This document shows, in pieces, positions 14,849 through 24,595 of a DNA stretch of 64,000 nucleotides. The stretch spans positions 1 through 64,000 of the forward strand of contig CALFWM010000058.1 in the NCBI GenBank assembly GCA_937928635.1, given 5' to 3'. The translations under genes were made by a program, and so were the position numbers. The DNA is from an uncultured Sulfitobacter sp. GTDB taxonomy: Bacteria; Pseudomonadota; Alphaproteobacteria; Rhodobacterales; Rhodobacteraceae. Numbering within the stretch: position 1 is the first letter of the stretch; each line of letters begins with the position of its first letter. The notes below the pieces were generated by a model. The model ran no database searches. It was given only the letters and a program-made list of their open reading frames with translations, and was not told the origin of the DNA.

Positions 14849-16738
14849 ATGAACCGAGTAATTTATCCACCTATAGCAACGCATTTCAACTTGCGGCAAA
14901 AAATGACTGCCGGAGAGCAGAAGGTATTCGAGCTATTCAGCCAGAGTTTGCCGATTGGTTGGGAAATTTACATACAGCCTCATTTGAACGGTTTGCGCCC
15001 TGATTTCGTCTTGTTGAACTCAAGAGGTGGCATTGCAGTCTTTGAAGTCAAGGACTGGAATCTCAATGCGATGAGATACTTCGTAAAGAAGGATCGATGG
15101 GGGTATGATGCGCTTTGGGCTGAAAAAGATGGAAAAGAGTTTTGCATTCAAAATCAGAACCCGGTTACCAAGGTAAATCTTTATAAAAAAGAGATTTTCG
15201 ACCTTTATTGCCCAAGGTTGCAGGAAAAGGCGGGATGGGCTGCCATTACTGCGGGTGTCATCTTTCCCTTCGCCCAAGCGAGGCAAATAAAAGAGCTTCT
15301 GTCGCCTTTCTTAACAACTCAAGACGGTGATAAGTACGCCAAATATCAACCCATTAGCGGTCTTGATGAAATTTCAGCAGGCAACTTACAACAAATATTT
15401 CCCGAATCTCTTCGCAATTCCTCGCGGGTAATGTCTGAAAAATTGGCAGATGATCTGCGCGGCTGGCTCGTTGAACCAGATTTCTCCTCTACCCAGAGGG
15501 AGCCATTGGTTTTAGATAGGAACCAACGCTCTCTGGCAGAGACACGAACTAATAAAGGCTATCGTAGGATTAAGGGATCTGCCGGTTCAGGGAAATCACT
15601 AGTACTTGCCGCTCGCGCAGCGCGGCTTGCTAACGAGGAAAAATCTGTTCTCGTAGCAACATTCAATATTACATTATGGCACTATCTGCGGGACCTCATT
15701 GTTCGCGATCTCGATGGACCGGAGCGATTGAGAAACATCCGGTTTACCCATTTCCATCTTTGGTGCAAGCACGCCTGCGATGATGCCGGTTGGGAGCGTA
15801 GATATGACGCCTTGTGGAAGGAAGCTAGAACCAGCCAGCAAAAACGCGATGTCCTAAATGTACAATTACCCCTCTTGGCAGAGCAGGCTGTAATGCAGTC
15901 GGACGCTATGCAGTACGATGCCATCTTTGTCGATGAAGGGCAGGATTATCAGCCTCTATGGTGGAATGTACTACGCAGGATCTGCAAACCTGAAGGAGAA
16001 ATGCTCTTGGTCGCAGATGCAACACAGGACATTTATGGCACGGCCAAAGCATGGACTGATGATGAGATGAAAGGTGCTGGCTTTCCCGGCGGACGGTGGG
16101 CGCAGCTGAATGTTAGTTATCGGTTACCTCCCAACGCACTGGACCATGCCCGAAACTTTGCTGAAACTTTTCTACCAAAAAATACAAGGGACTTGCCTGA
16201 GCAGGAACAAGGGTCATTGAATTTGTACCCGTGCAATCTTCGGTGGGTGCAATGTGACGCTGGAGTGGCTGAAAAGGTATGTTCTGATGAAATTCTTTCG
16301 CTGATGCGCCTGACGGGGAAAAATGGGCTGGGCAACACTGATATTACAGTGTTGGCGGCCAATATGAATTCTGGCGCAGCCGTTGTTAAACGTTTGTGCG
16401 AATATAACATTCGCGCGGTCAATACGTTCGACAAAGGCGATCATCGTCGTCAAAAGATGGGTTTCTTTATGGGCGATGCGAAGGTCAAGGCAACGACCTT
16501 ACACAGTTTCAAGGGATGGGAATCCCGACTGCTCGTTGTATTTGTCACGGAAGCTGCTCATGCTGAAAGTTTGGCTTTGATTTATGCTGGACTGACCCGT
16601 TTGAAGCGGAGCCAAGAAGGGAGTTCGCTAACGGTCGTTTGTTCTGCCCCGGAGCTTAAAGAATATGGTGAAACATGGAATGCTGAGACTGACAGAGATT
16701 TCCCATCACCCACGCCAGAACGGACCTATTCAAAGTGA
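14849..16738 (+). CDS. NERD nuclease-domain / UvrD-like helicase fusion
   Basis: A 629-residue protein joining an N-terminal NERD domain (restriction-endonuclease fold, residues 20-140, with Asp52 and FEVKDW at 65-70 as the D-ExK metal site) to an SF1 helicase (Walker A GSAGSGKS at 243-250, VDEGQD at 361-366, and a late TTLHSFKGWE motif). Such fusions occur as single-gene defence candidates in mobile elements. The gene converges on the relaxase gene with a 9-base overlap. Its 5' leader has a 10-bp repeat (AGTAGGCATA) just before the start. Specific function is inferred. Confidence 0.82.
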   Translation: MNRVIYPPIATHFNLRQKMTAGEQKVFELFSQSLPIGWEIYIQPHLNGLRPDFVLLNSRGGIAVFEVKDWNLNAMRYFVKKDRWGYDALWAEKDGKEFCIQNQNPVTKVNLYKKEIFDLYCPRLQEKAGWAAITAGVIFPFAQARQIKELLSPFLTTQDGDKYAKYQPISGLDEISAGNLQQIFPESLRNSSRVMSEKLADDLRGWLVEPDFSSTQREPLVLDRNQRSLAETRTNKGYRRIKGSAGSGKSLVLAARAARLANEEKSVLVATFNITLWHYLRDLIVRDLDGPERLRNIRFTHFHLWCKHACDDAGWERRYDALWKEARTSQQKRDVLNVQLPLLAEQAVMQSDAMQYDAIFVDEGQDYQPLWWNVLRRICKPEGEMLLVADATQDIYGTAKAWTDDEMKGAGFPGGRWAQLNVSYRLPPNALDHARNFAETFLPKNTRDLPEQEQGSLNLYPCNLRWVQCDAGVAEKVCSDEILSLMRLTGKNGLGNTDITVLAANMNSGAAVVKRLCEYNIRAVNTFDKGDHRRQKMGFFMGDAKVKATTLHSFKGWESRLLVVFVTEAAHAESLALIYAGLTRLKRSQEGSSLTVVCSAPELKEYGETWNAETDRDFPSPTPERTYSK

Positions 16739-18301
16739 ATGATCTTGTTCCACTCGTCGGCGAGGTATTTCAATCTGATCGGTTACCGCTCCATCTGTAG
16801 CGTCTCTAGTGCCTGCTCTATCGCTTTCTGGCTTTCGCTCAATTCCTTCGGAATGCCCTTGCCCATGCTGTTCGCCAGCTCGCTCAAGCCACCCGCTAAA
16901 TGAACCTGAGATTCCATCACGCAGGTCAGCGAGTTTACTATTGATTGATAACGTTCTGCGTTCCTCGTCCTCAATTGTTCCTCTAATTCCTTGAACTGAA
17001 TTGCCGATTGTTCTGAGGCTTCTGTCAATTTTTCGACGTATGCCATCAATTCGCGTTCGAGTGCTGTCAGCGAGGGTTCTTGTTCGGTCATCGACTATTC
17101 CTTTTCCAAGATTTGCAAACATTTCGCGGATGCGTTGCCAATACGACAATCGATCAGCTTGAGGCGTTTCTCGTTCATGCTCAGCACCGTTCCGTTGTTG
17201 GTTTGGTGCATCGTCAAGCCGAGCTGCCAAAGACTCGCGCTCTGCGCTTTGTCGATCATCAAACTGGCCCAGTACCAGCTCGCTGCGAGGGTCACCAGAA
17301 TGACGATCAAGTTCATGAGCGATGCGGTCAATATCATCAGACGGACGTTCCGACGCATTTGGCGGCTCGACTTCATCAACGATTGGATATCGTTCTCGAT
17401 TGTAAATCGCGCGGCGTTCAGTGATGTCGTGCAATCGGTCTCGAAGGTCTTCAAGGCTGATTGCATCAAGTCGGCTGCCTGACTGGCTTGGCTCTCTGCT
17501 TGTTCGTTCAACCGCTCTTTCAAGGGTGTCCTGTCGCGTCCAATCTTCACGGAATATGTCTCCTTTCAAACGCCAGCGTTCATTGCTTTCGTGATCGAAT
17601 ACGGTGATGTAATTCTTACCGGAACGCGGAATATCGAAGCCTGCTTTGGTGAGCTGCTCGATCATTCCGGCGCGGTCGCGGATTTCACCAATTTCAATCT
17701 GGCTTAATATCCAGTCGTGGATTTGTTCGCGGCCTTCGCCACGTGTGACGCTTTCAATCAAGCTTTTGAACTCACGGGCGCGCTCAGGTGCCTGAGGGTC
17801 GTTCCAGCCATGCTCTTTGTTTAAAGCATCCCGAAGCGTGTCATAAGTCTTCTGATAGCCAGGTGGCGCTATGTTGAGGCTACGGCCTGTCACAAGTTCC
17901 ATGCGCGGCGTGACGAAGTGCAATTCAACTCGGTCTTCGTGGCTATGGCGCACCCACAAAATGGATCGTTGATCTGGCTGCAAGCCTGCGAATGCCAGAT
18001 CCTCAAACGCATCCATGACGAGGCTTTGTTGTTCCGGTGTTGGTTCATCCGCGCCGGTGAACGACAGCACGCCTGCGCGATAGCTCCACTGGTGCTGGCA
18101 AGCGTCGATCAAATGGCGCATTTGATCGGGATTGCCACGCAACACATCTGGAAATGGCTGACGTTCAAACATCAAGATATTGCCGTCACTATCTCGAAGC
18201 GCGTTTCGGTTGTCGTCATAGGCAACAACTTCGTTCTCAACGAGATAATCAACCGGACCCGCGCCGCCGCCTTGTCCGTTCTTGAAGAACTTGATTAGCA
18301 T
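16730..18301 (-). CDS. mobA: ColE1/MbeA-type relaxase of element A
   Basis: A 523-residue relaxase closely related to the one at 507-2225: same GQGGGAGPVDYL N-terminus and WVRHSHEDRVELHFV metal-binding segment near residues 117-131, again with His where ColE1 has Asn. Similarity is high in the first 280 residues and low afterwards. Two genes are overprinted on its 3' half. It overlaps mobC by 7 bases at its start and ends 9 bases inside the convergent NERD-helicase gene, suggesting that the cargo was inserted tightly against the mobilization unit. Confidence 0.85.
   Translation of the reverse strand: MLIKFFKNGQGGGAGPVDYLVENEVVAYDDNRNALRDSDGNILMFERQPFPDVLRGNPDQMRHLIDACQHQWSYRAGVLSFTGADEPTPEQQSLVMDAFEDLAFAGLQPDQRSILWVRHSHEDRVELHFVTPRMELVTGRSLNIAPPGYQKTYDTLRDALNKEHGWNDPQAPERAREFKSLIESVTRGEGREQIHDWILSQIEIGEIRDRAGMIEQLTKAGFDIPRSGKNYITVFDHESNERWRLKGDIFREDWTRQDTLERAVERTSREPSQSGSRLDAISLEDLRDRLHDITERRAIYNRERYPIVDEVEPPNASERPSDDIDRIAHELDRHSGDPRSELVLGQFDDRQSAERESLAARLDDAPNQQRNGAEHERETPQADRLSYWQRIREMFANLGKGIVDDRTRTLADSTRTRIDGIRRKIDRSLRTIGNSVQGIRGTIEDEERRTLSINSKLADLRDGISGSFSGWLERAGEQHGQGHSEGIERKPESDRAGTRDATDGAVTDQIEIPRRRVEQDHSL
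16783..17091 (-). CDS. MbeD-like protein nested inside relaxase gene (element A)
   Basis: A 102-residue frame overprinted on the relaxase gene. It begins with EPSLTALERELMAYVEKLTEA, nearly identical to the corresponding segment of the protein at 557-997, and continues as a probable coiled coil. Its ATG lies three bases after the MbeB-like stop. Conservation of this out-of-frame reading in two diverged elements supports coding. Confidence 0.65.
   Translation of the reverse strand: MTEQEPSLTALERELMAYVEKLTEASEQSAIQFKELEEQLRTRNAERYQSIVNSLTCVMESQVHLAGGLSELANSMGKGIPKELSESQKAIEQALETLQMER
17095..17550 (-). CDS. MbeB-like membrane protein nested inside relaxase gene (element A)
   Basis: A 151-residue frame overprinted on the relaxase gene. 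The start MKIGRDRTPLKERL matches the element B protein (MKIGRERTPLAERL), as does QAADLMQSALKTFETDC. One transmembrane helix lies near residues 70-90. Its place between relaxase start and the MbeD-like gene is the ColE1 mbeB position. It probably assists relaxosome assembly at the membrane. Confidence 0.68.
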   Translation of the reverse strand: MKIGRDRTPLKERLNEQAESQASQAADLMQSALKTFETDCTTSLNAARFTIENDIQSLMKSSRQMRRNVRLMILTASLMNLIVILVTLAASWYWASLMIDKAQSASLWQLGLTMHQTNNGTVLSMNEKRLKLIDCRIGNASAKCLQILEKE

Positions 18302-18789
18302 TGAACATCACTCGCTTGCGAAGGGGATGACGCGATGACCTCGATCAATGTTCCCAAGGATCGGTCCACGGCAACAAGACGAGATGCAACCAAAACAGCA
18401 TCGATGTCTTTGACGTGTCCGGCGGCGGTCGTGGAATTGAGCCAACGCGCAACCTGATTGACGTTCGAGCCGATACGGCTAACCGACCGGATCAATTCAG
18501 GATCGACGCGTGGCACTGACTTGCGCCTTCGACTGTCCGTCAACCCAAGCGCTTCGCGCATAAGGTGGGCAAAGGGCAGTCCGGCGCGCTCTGCTTTTTC
18601 GATCAAAACCTGCTTCTCGGCAGCTGTGCATCGGAAAACCACAACAGCATCAAGTTCGCCTTTTGGCGATGGCCGTTGTCTCTTGGCGGGGTTTGAAGGG
18701 GAGGCTTGCCGCCCCTCACAAGGTTCCCTGTCAGCAGCACCAGCGTATGACAAGGGTCGCCTTGCTCTCTTCACTTCAGCAGCCGTCAC
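18295..18789 (-). CDS. mobC: MobC/MbeC-type relaxosome accessory protein (element A)
   Basis: A 164-residue MobC-family protein, same length as the element B copy. Conserved parts are VVFRCTAAEKQVLIEKAERAG and RIGSNVNQVARWLN. The start overlaps the replication-type gene stop by ATGA and the end overlaps the relaxase start. It should bind oriT, whose position is not visible; by ColE1 analogy oriT lies upstream of mobC, which here would place it inside or before the replication-type gene. Confidence 0.85.
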   Translation of the reverse strand: MTAAEVKRARRPLSYAGAADREPCEGRQASPSNPAKRQRPSPKGELDAVVVFRCTAAEKQVLIEKAERAGLPFAHLMREALGLTDSRRRKSVPRVDPELIRSVSRIGSNVNQVARWLNSTTAAGHVKDIDAVLVASRLVAVDRSLGTLIEVIASSPSQASDVQC

Positions 18790-19547
18790 GATGCTAATCT
18801 CGAAGGTTGGATTTCCTGTCTTCGAACCAGTTCGGCGCGAAATCTGAAATATTCAAGCCAAGATTGACTCCGCTCGTCGTCGTCGTCGGAGTTGGGCGGG
18901 TAGTAGCACGGGAAAATGAAACCATCTTTTTCCCCTCGCTGCTCCTTCTTGGCAACCTGTTCAAGTGCAGGCAACTCCATTTCGATGAACCATTCTCGCC
19001 ATCTATCCAGCTTCTCGGTTTCGTGTTCTGCCACGAACAGCGCAGGGATCGCCCGCCGCCTTTCAACTAGCGGCGGCGCGCCCTCGCGCCCGTTAATTTT
19101 TTTATTATTTAGATTCTCTAGGTTCGGGTGACAGTTTTGTCCCCCTTTGCCGGACATTTTTGACCGCCTTTTTGGACAATTCTGTCCTCCTTTTTGGGGG
19201 TGAAGGGTGACAATTTTGTCCGTCTTTTCACGCGCTTCACAAGCCAGTAAGATCGAGGCTTCAGAGGGGCGGTATCGTGTACTGACCCTCGATCCATTTC
19301 CACGAACCACATCGAACCAGCCGCCAAGCTCAAGATCGTGAATTGCTCTTTGGATTGTTTTGACACTCTTGCCGATAGCGTCGGCAATCGTTTGATAAGA
19401 CGGCCATGCCTCCTCGGTGTGGCCGTTGACGTATCTGGTGATGATATGGAGCGCGACACACTTAGCGCTATCGCTCATTCGTGCATCACAGCTTAATTGC
19501 TCAAGCCATTGCAGCTTAACTTCTCTGAAAGGGCGGCGTTCAGACAT
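18786..19547 (-). CDS. Winged-helix replication-type protein of element A
   Basis: A 253-residue protein with a helix-turn-helix (YQTIADAIGKSVKTIQRAIHD, about residues 51-71) homologous to the protein at 2710-3468. The ATG at 19547 follows GGGAG eight bases upstream. The middle of the gene codes the repeated GGQNC peptide and carries four palindromes and an AT-rich tract, a candidate origin. It is the first gene inside the right-hand att site and heads the mob operon. A replication or copy-control role is inferred from fold and context. Confidence 0.7.
   Translation of the reverse strand: MSERRPFREVKLQWLEQLSCDARMSDSAKCVALHIITRYVNGHTEEAWPSYQTIADAIGKSVKTIQRAIHDLELGGWFDVVRGNGSRVSTRYRPSEASILLACEAREKTDKIVTLHPQKGGQNCPKRRSKMSGKGGQNCHPNLENLNNKKINGREGAPPLVERRRAIPALFVAEHETEKLDRWREWFIEMELPALEQVAKKEQRGEKDGFIFPCYYPPNSDDDDERSQSWLEYFRFRAELVRRQEIQPSRLAS
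19129..19221. repeat. Four iteron-like palindromes inside the replication-type gene (element A)
   Basis: Units are at 19129-19142 (TGACAGTTTTGTCC), 19152-19165 (GGACATTTTTGACC), 19174-19187 (GGACAATTCTGTCC) and 19208-19221 (TGACAATTTTGTCC). Spacing is 23, 22 and 34 bp, the same as in element B. The units are read in three different codon phases, so they are not a by-product of a peptide repeat. An AT-rich tract at 19092-19113 lies on the same side as in element B. Confidence 0.72.
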
Positions 19548-19593
19548 GGAAAACACTCCCAGTCTGACAGCACGATTCACGTCGAAAAATGGT

Positions 19594-19618
19594 GTAGTGC
19601 GTACCTTTTACGTACCTT
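19594..19618. promoter_or_regulatory. Candidate integrase arm-binding sites, right end of element A
   Basis: GTAGTGCGTACCTT at 19594-19607 is followed by ACGTACCTT at 19610-19618. The words GTAGTGCGT and GCGTACCTT also occur at 3733-3757 beside the other att site. They lie upstream of the replication-type gene, so a promoter role is an alternative. Confidence 0.4.
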
Positions 19619-19664
19619 GATACGTTTTTGGTGAGTGCATACCTATCTAAGCTATTGAAATTAT

Positions 19665-19741
<77 letters not shown>

Positions 19742-19786
19742 ATGGCCCCTACATAGCCAGCGCGCCCAGCCCCCGCAATGGCGAAA

Positions 19787-20999
<1,213 letters not shown>

Positions 21000-21007
<8 letters not shown>

Positions 21008-21590
21008 GGTTGGTCGTTCCTTGCGCGCCGACACCCACAAGGGCCAGCAGAATGCTCACGCTTACCACCAGCCCGATCAGACCGATGGCAAGCACAAGCA
21101 GGCCATAGGCCGGTGACGGCAGGTGAAGCGCGGTTGCGATAAAGTTAAGTAAAATCCAAAAACCCCAGATCGAGACAATCATCATGGCCACCATGCTTAG
21201 CGCGGGGACCAGCAGCGAAATCACCACGATGCCCAATTGCGCGCCTGTCCGCAGGATTTGCAGCCAGACCACAACAGCAAGCAGATCATCCAGCCGCCCC
21301 TTGCCCTTGATCGCAAGCCCGGCCCAGTAAAGCGCATGCACATAGATCACCATCACCCCTGCCATCAGCACAAACAATGACAACGGTGCGTAAAAGTAGG
21401 CGGGGATTGCGGGGGTTGGATCAGAGCCGATCAGCACCAGCTGGATCAGCAATGTGTTGAGTGCGGCGACCAGTGCAAGCGCCGTCCAAAGCACGTCGCG
21501 GGGCATTTCCCAGTTGATCAGAGTTTTTGCCGCCGCAGAGGGGTCACGCAGGGTCATATGGACCAGTGGCATCAGATCATCGCGGGTCAT
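21000..21590 (-). CDS. YIP1-family membrane protein
   Basis: A 196-residue protein with about five hydrophobic helices, resembling the YIP1 family of small membrane proteins. The ATG at 21590 is preferred because it overlaps the upstream stop (ATGA). It follows a related protein and precedes sufS, so it travels with the suf operon, but no role in Fe-S assembly is known to me. Confidence 0.75.
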
Positions 21591-22069
21591 GCCGCGCGCC
21601 CCGCGCCCATCAGACCGCCAATCCAGAACCACACAAAACAGGCGAACCAGAGAACGCCCACGCCCGTCATTTCAATGCCAGGACCAATAAAACCAGCCGT
21701 CAGCCCCCACAACAAGACCAGCGGGCTGGATGCCAGCAGCGACCAGAACAGCGCCAGCCGAGCACCAAAGGCGGATTGCCTGCGCCCCATCAGCTTTGCC
21801 AGCACATGCCCCACGGCGGCAAGGGCGTAAAACACCAAGGGTGCAATAAACAACCACGCAAGCAGTGTCGCGCCCATCAGCATCGGCAGGTCCTCACCTG
21901 TCAGATGGGCCTGACGCGCCAGACGCGGGGTCTGGGCAACGAACACCATCAGGCAGCCGACCATCAGAAAGATCAGCGCGCGGTCCTCGCGGATGCCCTG
22001 CCCCAACAGACGCAACACCACACGGCCCGGGCCGCGGTAGGTTGCAACAATGTCACGTATAGCTGCCAT
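21587..22069 (-). CDS. YIP1-family membrane protein
   Basis: A 160-residue protein with four predicted membrane helices (near residues 33-46, 66-90, 104-126 and 134-154), similar in type to its downstream neighbour and possibly its partner. It overlaps the sufD stop by one base and the next gene by four. Placement within the suf operon is a recurrent arrangement in this bacterial group as I remember it; function is unknown. Confidence 0.7.
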   Translation of the reverse strand: MAAIRDIVATYRGPGRVVLRLLGQGIREDRALIFLMVGCLMVFVAQTPRLARQAHLTGEDLPMLMGATLLAWLFIAPLVFYALAAVGHVLAKLMGRRQSAFGARLALFWSLLASSPLVLLWGLTAGFIGPGIEMTGVGVLWFACFVWFWIGGLMGAGRAA

Positions 22070-23349
22070 TAGCTGCTGTGCCGCTCCAGCCAGGAGGCCA
22101 GACGCTTGTTAAGCTCTTCGCGCAGCTCTTGCGAAGTGATCTCCTCAACCGCTTCGGCCAGAAACGCGAGGGTCAGCAAATCAGTCGCCTCGGCCCGTGG
22201 CACGCCACGTGCGCGCAGATAAAACAGCGCATCCTCATCAATCGCGCCGGAAGTCGAGCCATGCGAACAGGCCACATCATCCGCGTAAATCTCAAGCTCT
22301 GGCTTGGCAAGGAACTGGCTGTCTTCGTCCAGCAACAGCGATTGGCTGATCTGGTAGCCATCGGTTTTCTGTGCATCCGCTTTCACAAGGATCTTGCCTT
22401 GAAAGATCCCCGTCGCGCCATTGCGCAGCACCTTTTTGAACACCTGACGGCTTTCACAATTCACCGCGTCATGGGTGATAAAAACCGTGTCATCGTGCAA
22501 AAACGCGCCATCCCCAACGCAAGCGCCCGCCACGGTGGCATGGGCATCATCGCCTGTCAGTTCAATCACGCATTCATTGCGCGTCAGCACACCGTTTACG
22601 GTCAGCGTAAAACTTTTGAAGGCGGATTCTGCCCCGAGGCGTGCGAAAATATGGGTCGCCGCGCGGCGTTCGTGATCGCGCCCCTGCGCGCGCACGTGGT
22701 TAAATTCCGCCGTGTCAGCCACCTCAACCTCCATCACCTTGTTAAGGCGTGCCGCTGCCGGTCCGTTTTCCAGCAAGGTCAGGGAACTGCCCGCATCCAT
22801 CTTGATCACGTGGTGCAGGATCGCATCAGAAGTCTCTGATTTATGGCGATAAATCAGGCTGACAGGTTTACTGGGCTGTCCGGTGACGTGGATCAACACA
22901 CCATCGGTGGCAAAGGCCGTGTTGAGCGCGGCCAAGGGGCGCGCAACCGGATCCTGCCCGTTTTTTTCCAGCGTTCCGTAAATATCCCGCGCCCAGTGCA
23001 GATCACTGGTGGCGGTGGCAAGGCGCTCGATGTGCAGCCCCTCAAGGCTCAGATCGTCAGACGCCTCTGCGTCAAAAACGCCATCCACAAACACAACCTT
23101 GAGCCGGTCGAGCGTGTCAAACAGGGGGGCCTCATCATGCACGAACACGGCGGCGGGCATCGGGTCTGTCTGGGTCAGCGTATCGGGGCGCGTGTATTTC
23201 CAGTACTCATCGCGCCGGTGCGGCACGCCCATGCTGACAAGCCGGTTCAACGCATCCTCGCGCGCGGTGACGGACCAGCCCTCACCAGGCATCGCCTTGC
23301 TTTTGATCAACGCCTCGGTGGGCGTCTCTTTTGTCTGGGTCTGGCTCAT
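22069..23349 (-). CDS. sufD: Fe-S assembly scaffold protein SufD
   Basis: A 426-residue SufB/SufD-family protein that pairs with SufB and SufC to build Fe-S clusters. The N-terminal domain includes RRDEYWKYTRPDTL, as in SufD, and the C-terminal beta-helix core includes ACSHGSTSGAIDEDALFYLRARGV, where the family's functional His is expected. Its start overlaps the sufC stop by four bases. Length is normal for the family. Confidence 0.94.
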   Translation of the reverse strand: MSQTQTKETPTEALIKSKAMPGEGWSVTAREDALNRLVSMGVPHRRDEYWKYTRPDTLTQTDPMPAAVFVHDEAPLFDTLDRLKVVFVDGVFDAEASDDLSLEGLHIERLATATSDLHWARDIYGTLEKNGQDPVARPLAALNTAFATDGVLIHVTGQPSKPVSLIYRHKSETSDAILHHVIKMDAGSSLTLLENGPAAARLNKVMEVEVADTAEFNHVRAQGRDHERRAATHIFARLGAESAFKSFTLTVNGVLTRNECVIELTGDDAHATVAGACVGDGAFLHDDTVFITHDAVNCESRQVFKKVLRNGATGIFQGKILVKADAQKTDGYQISQSLLLDEDSQFLAKPELEIYADDVACSHGSTSGAIDEDALFYLRARGVPRAEATDLLTLAFLAEAVEEITSQELREELNKRLASWLERHSS

Positions 23350-24104
23350 GCGGCGACCTCGGCCAGAATGTCGGCATAGCCGTTGTTTTCGACCTCAAGC
23401 GCGAGGTCTGGTCCGCCGCTTTTTACAATGCGCCCATCCGCCATGATGTGCACCACGTCTGGTTTGATGTGATCGAGCAGACGTTGATAGTGGGTGATCA
23501 CAAGGAAACCGCGCTCGGGCGTGCGCAGGGCGTTAACCCCTTCAGAAACCAGTTTCATCGCGTCCACGTCCAGACCGGAATCTGTCTCATCCAGAATACA
23601 CATCTTGGGTTCGAGCATGGCCATCTGTAGGATTTCATTGCGCTTTTTCTCCCCACCGGAGAAACCCATGTTGACCGGGCGTTTGAGCATATCCGCATCA
23701 ATCTTCAGCTCCTTGGCCTTGGCGCGGATCACCTTGAGGAAGTCGGCGGCGGACATTTCATCCTCCCCGCGCGCCTTGCGCTGTGCGTTCACAGCGGTGC
23801 GCAGGAAGGTCATGTTGCCCACCCCGGGGATTTCCACCGGGTATTGGAAGGCCAGAAACAGGCCAGCGGCGGCACGCTCTTCGGGTTCCTGCTCCAACAG
23901 GTCCTCACCCGAAAGCGTGGCGGATCCCTCCGTCACCTCATAGCCGTCCTTGCCGGAGAGCACATAAGACAGCGTCGATTTGCCAGAGCCATTGGGCCCC
24001 ATGATCGCGTGCACCTTGCCTGCGGGCACCTCCAGATCGACGCCTTTGAGGATCTGCTTGTCCTCTTCTTCCAGTTTCACGTGCAGGTTTTTGATGCTTA
24101 GCAT
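23346..24104 (-). CDS. sufC: Fe-S assembly ATPase SufC
   Basis: A 252-residue ABC-type ATPase that drives the SufBCD scaffold. Walker A is GPNGSGKST (near residues 36-44), the signature is SGGEKKRNEILQ and Walker B is MCILDETDSGLD, all diagnostic of SufC. It overlaps sufD by four bases. Four small membrane-protein genes separate it from sufB, an unusual expansion between two subunits of one complex. Confidence 0.96.
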   Translation of the reverse strand: MLSIKNLHVKLEEEDKQILKGVDLEVPAGKVHAIMGPNGSGKSTLSYVLSGKDGYEVTEGSATLSGEDLLEQEPEERAAAGLFLAFQYPVEIPGVGNMTFLRTAVNAQRKARGEDEMSAADFLKVIRAKAKELKIDADMLKRPVNMGFSGGEKKRNEILQMAMLEPKMCILDETDSGLDVDAMKLVSEGVNALRTPERGFLVITHYQRLLDHIKPDVVHIMADGRIVKSGGPDLALEVENNGYADILAEVAA

Positions 24105-24173
24105 TTTGAGGTCCTTTTTTGACGTCGGTATTACGTCGGTATTTGGTCTGTATTCGGTCGGTGTTTTTTCGGG

Positions 24174-24416
24174 TTAGCAGAACATGGCAACCATGCCACT
24201 GTTTGGAGGCGGCACACAGCTATGGCCGTAGACAAACATTGAGTGGGTGTAATGTGCGTCCAAAGAATGAAGCACCGTCAGATCAATAGCGCTGACGTCG
24301 CCCTGCACGCGACCGATGTTTCCACTAACAACCAACATAACTATGCACGTTGCCATGACACCGCTGGCCAGCGTTCTGCGAAGTCTGTTTTTTATCTGCC
24401 CTGACGTTTTCTTCAT
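24174..24416 (-). CDS. Small hypothetical protein with N-terminal hydrophobic helix
   Basis: An 80-residue frame with a basic start and a hydrophobic segment near residues 17-35 that could be a signal anchor, then a tail with His, Tyr and Cys and the end MVAMFC. It overlaps the upstream gene by four bases (ATGA), which supports translation. No family is recognised. Coding status is moderately sure. Confidence 0.5.
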   Translation of the reverse strand: MKKTSGQIKNRLRRTLASGVMATCIVMLVVSGNIGRVQGDVSAIDLTVLHSLDAHYTHSMFVYGHSCVPPPNSGMVAMFC

Positions 24417-24595
24417 TCGCCATCATCCTTCCGAAACATCGCAAAGCCCGCGATGATGGCGGCGTAGGCAAGGCCAAAAATTAAGCTGGTGGCTATAGCA
24501 GCAAAAAGACGGCCCTCTCCGGTGCCGAAGAATAGGATTTGCAGGCCAAAGAAGACAACCATTGCGATGACGATTTGCAGGGTTTTGGTTTGCAT
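24413..24595 (-). CDS. Small two-helix membrane protein
   Basis: A 60-residue protein, almost entirely two transmembrane helices (about 6-24 and 30-54), with a charged end. It shares one base with the upstream stop and four with the downstream start, so it is embedded in a coupled run inside the suf operon. Function unknown. Confidence 0.6.
   Translation of the reverse strand: MQTKTLQIVIAMVVFFGLQILFFGTGEGRLFAAIATSLIFGLAYAAIIAGFAMFRKDDGE

Noticed and set aside
22078..23379. Plus-strand frames of 253 and 178 codons opposite sufD
   Set aside because: Antisense shadows of sufD without ribosome-binding sites or recognisable domains.
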